A DNA stretch of 64,000 bases, from positions 62,001-126,000 of the forward strand of contig JAQWNM010000001.1 in assembly GCA_029268615.1 (NCBI GenBank), given 5' to 3'. Each line of letters opens with the position of its first letter. Position 1 is the stretch's first letter. Source of the stretch: SAR86 cluster bacterium. GTDB taxonomy: Bacteria; Pseudomonadota; Gammaproteobacteria; Magnimaribacterales; Magnimaribacteraceae. The translations under genes were made by a program, and so were the position numbers. This document shows positions 45,388 to 54,275 of the stretch, piece by piece. Below the pieces are notes generated by a model. It was not told where the DNA came from. It worked only from the letters and a program-made list of their open reading frames with translations, and did not search any database.

Positions 45388-46312
45388 CCCTTCTATTCCT
45401 AAGAATACTGATACTTTTTTAAAAAGTAGTCATTTTAGATTTAAGTATCTTTCAACCTGGCTTGGAATCTTATGCCTTTTCTTGATAAGCAAGATGCCTA
45501 TGCGGTTTACTTTTAAATTAGGAAAAATACTTGGATTACTCTTATATAAAGTTGCAAAAAGAAGAAGGAAGATAGCTGAACAGAATATTAAGCTTTGCTT
45601 TCCTGAAAAGAAATCTAAAGAAATAAATTTCCTAGTTAAGGAGAATTTTATTAATTTTGGTATAGGAATTTTTGAAATGGCCCTAGGTTGGTGGGCAAGT
45701 GACAAAAGAATAAAGAATATTAAAACTTCATTTGTAAATAAAAAGGAAATAGAGGATTTAGAAAAAAATAAAGAAGGTGTCCTTGTGCTTATTAAGCATT
45801 CTACCCATCTAGAATTAGATCTTCGACTTCTATCTCGAGATCTATCCTTAGGTGGAATGTATAGACCACAAAACAATCTTGTAATAAATCACTTTATGAT
45901 AAAAGCAAGAAACTCTATATTTACAGGTGTAGTAAACAGGTCTGAAACAAAGAAAGCTATACGATGGATAAAAGAAGGCCTAAAGTTTTTGTATGCAGCA
46001 GATCAAGATTATGGAGAACAAGTATCTGAATTCATAAGTTTTTTTGGCCACAAAGCAGCGACAGTAAAACTTCCAGCTTATTTTGCTACACAAAATATAA
46101 GGACAGTATTTCTAAACGTAGATAGAAAAGACTTGAGTTACCAAATAGAATTAATAGAGCTCAATACAGGTCTAAAATCTGACGATTTTTTAAAATCTAT
46201 GAATAATGAATATGAAAAAGTTATCAATAATTTTCCAGAACAGTATCTTTGGGTACATAGAAGATTTAAATCATCAAAAGAATTAGGTAAAGAATTTTAT
46301 CCTAGTAAATAA
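45380..46312 (+). CDS. Lipid A biosynthesis acyltransferase, LpxL/LpxM family
   Basis: Membrane-bound late acyltransferase adding a secondary acyl chain to Kdo-lipid A. It has 310 residues. A hydrophobic segment near 25-57 is followed by the catalytic H-x4-E motif HSTHLE (His140, Glu145). GMYRPQNN and the AADQDYG segment follow. LpxL and LpxM cannot be told apart here. It overlaps hldD by 8 bases and converges on hldE. Confidence 0.9.
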   Translation: MNNPSIPKNTDTFLKSSHFRFKYLSTWLGILCLFLISKMPMRFTFKLGKILGLLLYKVAKRRRKIAEQNIKLCFPEKKSKEINFLVKENFINFGIGIFEMALGWWASDKRIKNIKTSFVNKKEIEDLEKNKEGVLVLIKHSTHLELDLRLLSRDLSLGGMYRPQNNLVINHFMIKARNSIFTGVVNRSETKKAIRWIKEGLKFLYAADQDYGEQVSEFISFFGHKAATVKLPAYFATQNIRTVFLNVDRKDLSYQIELIELNTGLKSDDFLKSMNNEYEKVINNFPEQYLWVHRRFKSSKELGKEFYPSK

Positions 46313-46314
46313 GC

Positions 46315-47739
46315 CTAAGAGCTAACTTTCCCAATCTTTTCTACAATAGAAGATGTTGAAACTCCTTTTATCAAAGGAATGGTTTTCACTTCTCCGCCAT
46401 AAGATTTTACAAAATCACTACCAGCTATTTCTTTTATCTTATAATCATTTCCTTTGACCAATACATTGGGTTTTAATTTTTTTATAACCTTATCAGGAGA
46501 ATCTTCTGAAAAAGAGATTATCCAATCTACACATTCCAAAGAAGCTAATACTTCCATTCTATCTGCTAATTTATTGATTGGTCGCCTTTTTCCTTTTAAG
46601 TTTCTCACAGATGAATCTGAATTTACTGCAACTATTAATTTTTCTCCTAGATCCTTAGCCTTTTGTAAATAAGCAACATGACCTAAATGTAAAATATCAA
46701 AACACCCATTTGTAAAAACTATTTTTTCTTGATTACTCCTTGCTGATAGAATACATGAAATAGCCTCTTTATGAGTTAAGAGTTTGGAAGGCCTACTTTG
46801 AGATAATTTTTTTAATATCTCATCTAAACTCACAACTGATGTTCCGAACTTTCCAACAACAATTCCTGCTGCTATGTTTGCTAATTTTACTGATTCTACT
46901 ATATCCATTCCCGATGAAAGTGCTAAAGCAAAAGCTCCCAACACAGTATCTCCAGCTCCTGAGACATCAAATACTTCTTTTGCTTCTGCTAAAAAATCAT
47001 TTCTTAGAATTTTTTTCTTTTCAAGCCGGAGTAGAGTCATACCCTCTGGTCCACGAGTAATTAGCAAAGCTTCTAAGCCAAGATTTTTTATTAATTCATG
47101 ACCTTTCTTAGTCAAATCAGATTCATTCTTAGGAATACCTAAAACACGACAAAATTCATTATAATTTGGAGTTAAAATTGAAGCGCCCTTATATTTCTTG
47201 AAATCTTCTCCTTTAGGATCAACCAAAACTTTACTTCCCTTTTTGTTTGCAATTTTAATAAACTTTTGAACCTCTCGAAGAGAACCTTTGTTGTAGTCTG
47301 ATAGGATCACCAGAGGATATTTTTTTGCTTCTCTTATAAAGATTTTTTTTAATTCTAAAGAATCATCTTTTGAGAAAAAATCTTCTTTATCAAGTCTTAA
47401 GATTTGCTGTTTGGATACAACTATCCTTTGCTTTGTAACTGAAGGTTTTTTAGATACAACTAATACATTACTAACTGAAGATTCTTTTAATAATTTTTTT
47501 ATCTGAGAACCTTCATTATCTTTACCAATAATCCCTAATAGTTTTGGTTTTCCTCCTAAAGAAGAAATATTAGTAGCTACATTTGCTGCCCCTCCCAACC
47601 TGAACTCTTCATTCTTTGGTCTAATAACAGGCACAGGAGCTTCTGGAGATATTCGATCTACACTTCCATTAATATAATGATCGAGCATTAAATCACCTAC
47701 AACTAGGACTTTAGCTTTCTTTAGAGCTTTTAATTCCAT
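46315..47739 (-). CDS. hldE: Bifunctional heptose 7-phosphate kinase / heptose 1-phosphate adenylyltransferase
   Basis: Two steps of ADP-heptose synthesis in one protein of 474 residues. The N-terminal PfkB-type kinase (about 1-315) has GGAANVATNISSLGG and the anion-hole motif DVSGAGDTVLGAF. The C-terminal cytidylyltransferase-like domain (about 340-474) starts FTNGCFDILHLGHVAYL with the nucleotide-binding HxGH. A clear AAGGAG precedes the ATG. It works with HldD encoded close by on the other strand. Confidence 0.96.
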   Translation of the reverse strand: MELKALKKAKVLVVGDLMLDHYINGSVDRISPEAPVPVIRPKNEEFRLGGAANVATNISSLGGKPKLLGIIGKDNEGSQIKKLLKESSVSNVLVVSKKPSVTKQRIVVSKQQILRLDKEDFFSKDDSLELKKIFIREAKKYPLVILSDYNKGSLREVQKFIKIANKKGSKVLVDPKGEDFKKYKGASILTPNYNEFCRVLGIPKNESDLTKKGHELIKNLGLEALLITRGPEGMTLLRLEKKKILRNDFLAEAKEVFDVSGAGDTVLGAFALALSSGMDIVESVKLANIAAGIVVGKFGTSVVSLDEILKKLSQSRPSKLLTHKEAISCILSARSNQEKIVFTNGCFDILHLGHVAYLQKAKDLGEKLIVAVNSDSSVRNLKGKRRPINKLADRMEVLASLECVDWIISFSEDSPDKVIKKLKPNVLVKGNDYKIKEIAGSDFVKSYGGEVKTIPLIKGVSTSSIVEKIGKVSS

Positions 47740-47761
47740 AGCACTCCTTCATATAACTCTT

Positions 47762-48643
47762 TCATTTACTCATAAATTGATTAATACGGTCAATCAGAGT
47801 TTCAGTTTTTTCCATTGGAAGAAAATGAGTTGCATCAGAAAAATGTTCCAAATCCCAATTACTTCCTAAATTTTTTAATGCCTTCCTAGATGAATTTGAA
47901 CATGTAGAATTTATTCCACCTGTCGCAACATAACAAGGACAAGAAATATTTCTCAAGAACTTCCAATTATCCATTGCAGAAGTACTGAATGTCTTACTTT
48001 CCCAGGAAGGATGACAAGACAGTAGCGTTTTTCCTTCCTCATCTTGAATAGAACCTCCAACTACATAATTTTCTATCCATGAAAGTTGCCAAGTCTTAAA
48101 TGCCCCTCTTCCTTCGTAAGAATCTAATATTTCTTGTCGACTAGAAAAGACATGCCTTCTGTTAGAGGCAGCATTTATCATATCGGTTGATCTAGATAAA
48201 CCTAATTTAGACATAACCCTAAATTTCAAGCTATTAAATGGGCTAAATAGCACTGGTTCTAGCATAACAAGCATTTTCACCCTTTCAGGCAGGGCTACAG
48301 CTAATCTTGATGCAACTATAGCCCCCATAGAGTGACCTGCTACTATAAAATCGCCATCTAATGAATTCATCCACTCCAAAGAATCCTCAACATAAATAGA
48401 CCAAGAACTGAGAATCTTATGATCATCTTCAGCCTTGGTCATGCCATGACCTCTCAAGTCTATCGCTCTTACATTCAAATCTTGCAGTGAGTTATTAAAC
48501 AATGATTCCAATAGGGATTTATAAGTAAGGCCGTTGAATCCAGTTGCATGGAAAAATAAAAAATTCAGCTTAGAATTATTCTTAACTAATTCTAAAACTG
48601 AAAAATTTTCTTCTTTTGAATTAATAAAACTATTTCTTTCCAT
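47762..48643 (-). CDS. Alpha/beta hydrolase
   Basis: Alpha/beta-hydrolase-fold enzyme of 293 residues with unknown substrate. FHATGFNGLTY forms the oxyanion region, AIDLRGHG is typical, the nucleophile elbow GHSMG gives Ser105, and His273 in DATHFLP is the likely catalytic histidine. No signal peptide is seen, so it is cytoplasmic. It is upstream of hldE on the same strand with a 22-base gap and divergent from a small methyltransferase. It could be an esterase or haloperoxidase-like enzyme. Confidence 0.85.
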   Translation of the reverse strand: MERNSFINSKEENFSVLELVKNNSKLNFLFFHATGFNGLTYKSLLESLFNNSLQDLNVRAIDLRGHGMTKAEDDHKILSSWSIYVEDSLEWMNSLDGDFIVAGHSMGAIVASRLAVALPERVKMLVMLEPVLFSPFNSLKFRVMSKLGLSRSTDMINAASNRRHVFSSRQEILDSYEGRGAFKTWQLSWIENYVVGGSIQDEEGKTLLSCHPSWESKTFSTSAMDNWKFLRNISCPCYVATGGINSTCSNSSRKALKNLGSNWDLEHFSDATHFLPMEKTETLIDRINQFMSK

Positions 48644-48692
48644 AGACTTTAGACTAAAATTAAAAATAAATGATACCGGACTAATAAAAAAT

Positions 48693-49304
48693 ATGAACCT
48701 CTCTTTAGACCCAAAACTTATTAAAGGTTTCCTCGACCATAAAGAAGGTGAGGCATTGTATCACCTTGCTAAAGAATGCTCATCTATTGGTCCTCTTCTT
48801 GAGATTGGAAGTTATTGTGGTAAATCTGCTCTATATATTGGTCAGGCTGCAAAAGAATGTCGGCAAATACTTTACTCTGTTGATCATCACCAAGGTTCTG
48901 AAGAACAGCAGCCTGGAGAAGCATACCATGATCCTGATCTTTTGAATGAAGAAGGAAATGGCATCAATACTCTACCTTTTTTTTTAGAAACTATTAGATT
49001 AGCCGGCTTACAAAAACACGTAATTCCAATAGTTTCTTCATCAGAAAAGGCTGCTAAGAATTTACAAAAAGAGTTATCTTTTATTTTTATAGATGGTGGT
49101 CATAGTAGAGATGCAGCCTTTAATGACTATAAAAATTGGATGAAAAAGCTTGTTAAAGGAGGAATATTAGCAATACATGATATTTTCCCAGATCCTAAAG
49201 ACGGCGGCAGACCACCCTATGAAATATATTGCTTAGCAAAAAATAGTGGTCTATTTGAAGAATTGCCGATGGTAAAAAGTCTTGGAATCTTAAAAAAAAA
49301 ATAA
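48693..49304 (+). CDS. Class I SAM-dependent methyltransferase
   Basis: A 203-residue Methyltransf_24-like enzyme. Motif I is LLEIGSYCGKSA (36-47), an acidic SVDHH follows, and IDGGHSRDAAFNDY marks the later strand. I place the start at ATG 48693, because the longer frame from 48534 runs antisense into the hydrolase gene and has no family similarity. The spacing and fold resemble O-methyltransferases of secondary metabolism or envelope glycans. The substrate is unknown. Confidence 0.8.
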   Translation: MNLSLDPKLIKGFLDHKEGEALYHLAKECSSIGPLLEIGSYCGKSALYIGQAAKECRQILYSVDHHQGSEEQQPGEAYHDPDLLNEEGNGINTLPFFLETIRLAGLQKHVIPIVSSSEKAAKNLQKELSFIFIDGGHSRDAAFNDYKNWMKKLVKGGILAIHDIFPDPKDGGRPPYEIYCLAKNSGLFEELPMVKSLGILKKK

Positions 49305-49317
49305 ATTGAGAATCATT

Positions 49318-50331
49318 TTAAGATCCCCATTCTTTGAGGAACAAAGCACTTCCAGGACTAAAGTTATATAGAGCATCTGCTGCTAATAAAACAGCTGAAG
49401 CTGTCCATGTAGGTTTTTCTATTGGCCAAAATGTTTTATCTGCATATACATATCCCGTCCAGTACAAATTATCCACTTTATCCTTCCATTGATGGAGATG
49501 ATTAAAAAGATTCTCAGCTCTTTTACCATCTTTTAGGACTAAAAGTGCTAAAACTAATTCTGAACTTTCAGCCACAGTAACCCAAGGTTCGTCACTTACG
49601 CATCTGCAACCTAAACTAGGTACAACAAATTTATCCCATTTTTTATTAATTCTACTTAAGGCTTCCGAACCAGAAATAACTCCACATAAAACAGGATAGT
49701 ACCAATCCATACTAAATCTTTCCTTACTTAGACAATTCCTATCAAACCTTTCAGGATTCTGGATTAGAGATCTTTTTAATGAGATTTTAGATTTAGAAAT
49801 ATCATCATAATCTTTCCCTAATGTTTTATAAATTGCTTCAGCGCATTCCAAGCTTTTATAAATAGAACTGCAACCAGTTATCAACGAATCATCTAAGATC
49901 TTGTCGTCTTCTTTTGCCCAGTAAAAATCTCCAAGTTCTGTTTGCAGATCAAGAATAAAATTCTTAGCCATATCCATAGTTTCAAACATTTCATTTAAAA
50001 ATAACTTATCTTCAGTTATTAAATAGTTATGCCATAAACCAGTAAAAATATAAGCAATAAAATTTGACTCTTTTTTTGTAACAGAACTTTTACCGTCAAT
50101 ATATTCAGAAAACCAAGATCCATCTGTCTCTTGATTATCTCTCATCCAATAAAAAGCTTGTTTTGATTCTTTAATTTTACCTCCAATAGCTAGGCCCATA
50201 GCAGATTCTACATGATCCCAAGGATCTAATTTAGCATCTTTCTCCCAAGAAATAGCTCCATCTTCTAGTTGAACATCTAAGAGATAATTAATTGATTCTT
50301 GATAAAAATCTAAATCTTTTGGAGTGCTCAT
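49318..50331 (-). CDS. Alpha/alpha-toroid protein (prenyltransferase/squalene cyclase-like repeats)
   Basis: A 337-residue protein with repeats of the terpenoid-cyclase/prenyltransferase toroid. A QW-type motif is visible in NQETDGSW, with a related QLEDGAISW near the N-terminus. The segment FWPIEKPTWTASAVLLAADAL is characteristic of a family often labelled prenyltransferase in marine gammaproteobacteria. The DxDD acid of squalene-hopene cyclase is absent, so cyclase activity is unlikely. It overlaps the upstream methyltransferase by 4 bases and is last of a glycosyltransferase-methyltransferase-toroid trio. The function is unknown. Confidence 0.75.
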   Translation of the reverse strand: MSTPKDLDFYQESINYLLDVQLEDGAISWEKDAKLDPWDHVESAMGLAIGGKIKESKQAFYWMRDNQETDGSWFSEYIDGKSSVTKKESNFIAYIFTGLWHNYLITEDKLFLNEMFETMDMAKNFILDLQTELGDFYWAKEDDKILDDSLITGCSSIYKSLECAEAIYKTLGKDYDDISKSKISLKRSLIQNPERFDRNCLSKERFSMDWYYPVLCGVISGSEALSRINKKWDKFVVPSLGCRCVSDEPWVTVAESSELVLALLVLKDGKRAENLFNHLHQWKDKVDNLYWTGYVYADKTFWPIEKPTWTASAVLLAADALYNFSPGSALFLKEWGS

Positions 50332-51035
50332 ATATCTTTTTTAAAATACATAACTAAGCTTTTACCAATTAAAGGCTGAAATATTACTTCTAACAGTTTT
50401 GTTATAAAAGGTTTCTTCATTAAATCCCAGACCAAAAATTTATGGTAAAGCTTAATTAAACTTGAATCTTCTTTAGTTTCCCAAAATAGGCACTGAAGCC
50501 ACCAATATGGTGAATGCAAAGCATGAGCCCAATGAAATGATAAATAATTTACTTTGTGTTCCTCTACCAAATTTCTTAATTGACTTTGTTTAAAAATACG
50601 TATGTGTCCTCCTGGCATTTCTTGGTAACCTCTGCTGAGTTTCCAGCAAATCCATTCAGGCAAAAATCTTGGGACACTTATTCCTAAGACCCCCTTGGGT
50701 TTTAAAACTCTAACTAATTCAGATATTGCTTTTGGCACTGACTCAATGTGCTCAAGTACTTCTGAACAAATAACAGCATCGAAAGTATTATCTAAAAAAG
50801 GTAAGCTATGAATATCTGTACTCCCAAAGTGGCATTTTGAAGAAATTAAGTCAGTATTAAAATCCTTTAGCTTCTCTTTTGCTTTTTTTAAATCTTCAAG
50901 AGATAAATCAAACCCAAAAGAATCAACCTCGTCAAAGACATTGAAACTAATTGTATGCCTTCCCTCGCCACACCCCATATCAAGAACCTTGCACTTAGAA
51001 CTTAAATTTAATTTTGAAGATTTAATTGTTAACAT
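50328..51035 (-). CDS. Class I SAM-dependent methyltransferase in the core-sugar cluster
   Basis: Methyltransf_11-type protein of 235 residues. Motif I is VLDMGCGEG (17-25), with FGFDLS as the ribose-binding acid and FDAVICSEVLEHI as the post-I motif. GVLGISVPRF follows. It starts one base after the end of the glycosyltransferase gene and overlaps the toroid gene by 4 bases, so the three are co-translated. The target could be a sugar, lipid or quinone-like compound; context favours an envelope glycolipid. Confidence 0.85.
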   Translation of the reverse strand: MLTIKSSKLNLSSKCKVLDMGCGEGRHTISFNVFDEVDSFGFDLSLEDLKKAKEKLKDFNTDLISSKCHFGSTDIHSLPFLDNTFDAVICSEVLEHIESVPKAISELVRVLKPKGVLGISVPRFLPEWICWKLSRGYQEMPGGHIRIFKQSQLRNLVEEHKVNYLSFHWAHALHSPYWWLQCLFWETKEDSSLIKLYHKFLVWDLMKKPFITKLLEVIFQPLIGKSLVMYFKKDI

Positions 51036-52292
51036 TCAAATTACTTTATTCTGAAATTTATTCATTGTGTCTTGATATGCTTGGACTGTTAATTTTGCAG
51101 AATTTATCCAAGAGAAGTCTTCTTTCATTCTTGAAAGACCCTTTTCTGCATAGGACCTTTTTTTTGACTCATCTTTCAATAAGAGGATTACGGCCTCAGA
51201 AATCTTTCTTGAAGAGCCAGAAGGAATGATTTTAGCAGCATCGCCAACAACCTCAGAAAGACCACCAGAAGTTGTAGATATAACAGGTAAAGCACAAGCC
51301 ATAGCTTCTGCAGCACCAAAACCAAAACCCTCATATAAAGAAGGAATAACAGCAATTTCTGATGAACAATATAAATTGGCTACTTCTTTTTCTGATAATC
51401 CATGATTGAAATTGACAACTTTTTGTAATTTAAGTTCTTTTATAAGATTGTCAACCTGCCCCCCTTCTTGAGCTCTACCTATGACTTCTAAACTAATTTC
51501 AGGCGCAAAGGATCTGATTTCAGGAAGAGACCTTATAAGAAATTCTAAGCCTTTCAAAGGCACATCTGCGCTTGCTGCTGTTACAAGTCTATTAGGAACT
51601 TTTTGGACTAAATTATTTGGTTTAAAAACATTCATATCCACCCCATTCAGAACTACTGAAATATTACTTGGGCTGACACCAAAATCTTCAGCTACATCTA
51701 ATGAAGATTGTTTTGAAACACAAAGAATGTTGTCCAACCTCTTTGCAACTCTCATTTGCATGCCTAAAAAGCTATGCCATCTTTTTATTAACAGTTTCTG
51801 CTTGTAAAACTTAGCATTGTCTAATTCTAACTTGTAATCTCTCGATATAGGATGATGAATAGTTGATAAAAGAGGAAACTCTAATTGAATAGTTAAAAGT
51901 GAAGAAGCTAGAGATTGATTGTCATGCAAAATATCATATTCTCCCTTCTTATTCTTCAAAAAATTCTTTAACCTTCTGCCAAAGGTATAAGGTTCAGGAA
52001 AGCCTCCTGTCATCACGCTCAACCACTCAACTAAGTCAATATATGAAGTTAAAAAATTTAACTTAAATTCTTTTAACCTGTTTTGAGAAGCAAAAAGATC
52101 TAAACTAGGTATCTTTACTAAAGATATTTCTTTTCGAATCTCAGGATATGGTGGACCAGAAATAACCTCAACTTCATGACCTAATTCATATAATGCATTA
52201 CTTAAATGTCTTATGTATATGCCTTGACCTCCTGAAAAGGGATTACTTCTATAACTTATTAAACCAATCTTTAATTTATCTTTTTGTTTCAC
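51036..52292 (-). CDS. Family 4 glycosyltransferase
   Basis: GT-B fold retaining glycosyltransferase of 418 residues. The N-terminal acceptor domain starts ISYRSNPFSGGQGIYIRHL, and the donor domain carries the E-x7-E motif in PSLYEGFGFGAAEAMACALP. It follows waaP closely, so it probably decorates the lipopolysaccharide core or a related glycolipid. It leads the trio with the methyltransferase and toroid genes. The sugar and acceptor are not readable from the sequence. Confidence 0.88.
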   Translation of the reverse strand: MKQKDKLKIGLISYRSNPFSGGQGIYIRHLSNALYELGHEVEVISGPPYPEIRKEISLVKIPSLDLFASQNRLKEFKLNFLTSYIDLVEWLSVMTGGFPEPYTFGRRLKNFLKNKKGEYDILHDNQSLASSLLTIQLEFPLLSTIHHPISRDYKLELDNAKFYKQKLLIKRWHSFLGMQMRVAKRLDNILCVSKQSSLDVAEDFGVSPSNISVVLNGVDMNVFKPNNLVQKVPNRLVTAASADVPLKGLEFLIRSLPEIRSFAPEISLEVIGRAQEGGQVDNLIKELKLQKVVNFNHGLSEKEVANLYCSSEIAVIPSLYEGFGFGAAEAMACALPVISTTSGGLSEVVGDAAKIIPSGSSRKISEAVILLLKDESKKRSYAEKGLSRMKEDFSWINSAKLTVQAYQDTMNKFQNKVI

Positions 52293-52297
52293 CTATC

Positions 52298-53167
52298 TTA
52301 AATATCCTTATTTAAATTTTTTAATGCCCTTGCAAGCTTTTTATAATTTTTAAAATTAAGTAAAGCTCTATTAATTCTTTTATCAGTCCTAGGCTTCATA
52401 AACATCTTGAAAGCTCTTAAAGATGATAGCCTAATGAACCTTCTATGATACAAGAAGAGTTCTTTGAGAGAACAATTAAAATAAATCATAAAAAATCTAT
52501 AAAAATCTTTTTCTGAGAAGCCTAAATTAATAGCTGAATGCAATAAACCACCTATATCTTTTACCCTCCAACGATTTGGAATGGAATTTCTAATCTGAGC
52601 TCTGTGAAGATCTATCAAATAAATGATATTATGAGTACCATCATTTTCTACATGAAAATGGCACAAATATAAATCTCTATGATTCATACCATTTAAATGA
52701 AGTTTTCTTGAAAGAGAAGCTACATTCTTGACTAGAAGATCTTTTAAGCCCTTTGAAGGAGGGCTTAACTTCCAAGAAAGAGTTATTTCTTCTAAGGAGG
52801 AAGTATTTATTAAAGACTTAGTAATTATAAATGATTCTAGTTTTGATGGGTTATTGCCTTTTCTTCCAAAGGCTAGAGGTTCAGGACAATTGATGCCTAT
52901 CTCTTTAAGTTTAATAAGTGCCATCCATTCATCGTATGCCCCATAAGCGGGTTTCTTTAGTTGGAGTAAATTCTTTAATATTTCACTCCATCCAATTCCT
53001 AAGTGCATTTTTATGAAATATAACTCACCATCTAAAAAAAATTCTTTAGTTACTCTATTATCTAAATCCCTAAAAATAGTCCCATCAATATTTTTAGCAC
53101 ATTCAAATGGATCTTTTCCAGCAAAAAAATCTTTAATTTTATTATTTAAGAAAATGACTTCATTCAT
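52298..53167 (-). CDS. waaP: Lipopolysaccharide core heptose(I) kinase
   Basis: Eukaryotic-kinase-like enzyme that phosphorylates inner-core heptose, important for outer-membrane stability. It has 289 residues. The likely ATP lysine is Lys53 in YFIKMHLGIGWSEILKNLL. The catalytic loop is NHRDLYLCHF with Asp165, and the metal-binding segment IDLHRAQIR has Asp186. These match Pseudomonas WaaP closely. It overlaps waaG by 8 bases, preserving the waaG-waaP order. Confidence 0.93.
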   Translation of the reverse strand: MNEVIFLNNKIKDFFAGKDPFECAKNIDGTIFRDLDNRVTKEFFLDGELYFIKMHLGIGWSEILKNLLQLKKPAYGAYDEWMALIKLKEIGINCPEPLAFGRKGNNPSKLESFIITKSLINTSSLEEITLSWKLSPPSKGLKDLLVKNVASLSRKLHLNGMNHRDLYLCHFHVENDGTHNIIYLIDLHRAQIRNSIPNRWRVKDIGGLLHSAINLGFSEKDFYRFFMIYFNCSLKELFLYHRRFIRLSSLRAFKMFMKPRTDKRINRALLNFKNYKKLARALKNLNKDI

Positions 53168-54266
53168 TTAAATACTTCTCAACAATATTACATATAAAAG
53201 TGTAACGAGAATAAAAAAATTCATTTGATAAGGTTTTTAACTTCTCTCTATAAAAGTTTAATTTTTCTAACTGAACCATTTGCTGTAAATTTTTATTTAA
53301 ACCTATTTGAGTAAATGGCTTATCTATTACCATACCTGCCTCTTTTTCAGATACCAAATCTGAATATCCTACTTCTTGTGCCACTAAAACAGGTAAAAGT
53401 GATGCCATAGCTTCTACAATGACATTGCCCGCTGCTTCTTCTCTAGCTGGGTGCACTAGTAAATCAGAATTCATCATCAATCTTTGGATATCATGCCTAG
53501 GGCCCATAAATTTGACTCTATTATTTATGCCCAATTTAGTTGTAAGGCTCTTAAAAGTTTTACTATCATCATCTCCTGCAATTAATAAATAAAAGTCTCC
53601 ATTTTCTATATCCAAAGATGCAAAGGCCATTATTAATCTGTCCAAACCTTTTCTTGAAAAGTCAGAACCTACAAAAAGCAATAATTTAGAAGATTTTTTT
53701 ATTCCTAATTCCTCCCTCAAATCAAGAGAACTTTTTTTGTCAATCCAGTCATCTGGTAAACCTGGAGGCACTATATTTAATCTTGATTCTTCTGTTTTAT
53801 ACTCCTCATAAAAGATGTTCTTTTGTTTTTTATTTAATAAAAATATTTTTGTTTTCTTATTTTGTGCAAAAACTTCTTTTTCAAAAAAACTAAACTGCTT
53901 GAACCTAGGGGTCAACTTATAAAGGAAATTCTTTTGCTTATTTGAATTTAGATAACATGTATCTCCTGCAAAATATAGGTCCAAATTAGGAATCTTATTA
54001 AAACCAAATACTAAATCTGGACCTAAAGATGCAAGATCTCTCTGTAACTGATGATAAAAATTTTGATTCTTTTTATGATTACTTAACCCATAAGTTTCTA
54101 TTTTATGGATTTTGACTCCATTAGGCATATCTCCAGACCATTCTCTACAAAATATGGTTATGTCTAGGTTTCTTTTAGACAGTTCTAATACGGTATTAAT
54201 AAAGTCCTTTTGCAGGCCTCCGTAAGGAAAATACCGAAAAATTACTAATGCTACTTTCTTTGTCAA
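53160..54266 (-). CDS. waaG: Lipopolysaccharide core glucosyltransferase WaaG type
   Basis: GT4-family enzyme adding the first outer-core hexose to heptose. It has 368 residues. FPYGGLQKDF at the N-terminus, VFGFNKIPNLDLYFAGD, the SDFSRKGLDRLI region and the E-x7-E motif in REEAAGNVIVEAMA are all WaaG-like. It lies 9 bases after waaF. In Pseudomonas waaC sits between waaF and waaG; here it is missing. Confidence 0.92.
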   Translation of the reverse strand: MTKKVALVIFRYFPYGGLQKDFINTVLELSKRNLDITIFCREWSGDMPNGVKIHKIETYGLSNHKKNQNFYHQLQRDLASLGPDLVFGFNKIPNLDLYFAGDTCYLNSNKQKNFLYKLTPRFKQFSFFEKEVFAQNKKTKIFLLNKKQKNIFYEEYKTEESRLNIVPPGLPDDWIDKKSSLDLREELGIKKSSKLLLFVGSDFSRKGLDRLIMAFASLDIENGDFYLLIAGDDDSKTFKSLTTKLGINNRVKFMGPRHDIQRLMMNSDLLVHPAREEAAGNVIVEAMASLLPVLVAQEVGYSDLVSEKEAGMVIDKPFTQIGLNKNLQQMVQLEKLNFYREKLKTLSNEFFYSRYTFICNIVEKYLNE

Positions 54267-54275
54267 ATGCCAACT

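Noticed and set aside
45430-45876. 148-codon open frame antisense to the LpxL-type gene
   Set aside because: The forward gene carries the catalytic HSTHLE motif; the antisense product is low-complexity and unsupported.
48534-48692. Longer N-terminus for the small methyltransferase
   Set aside because: It would run through the hydrolase start on the other strand and has no resemblance to methyltransferases.
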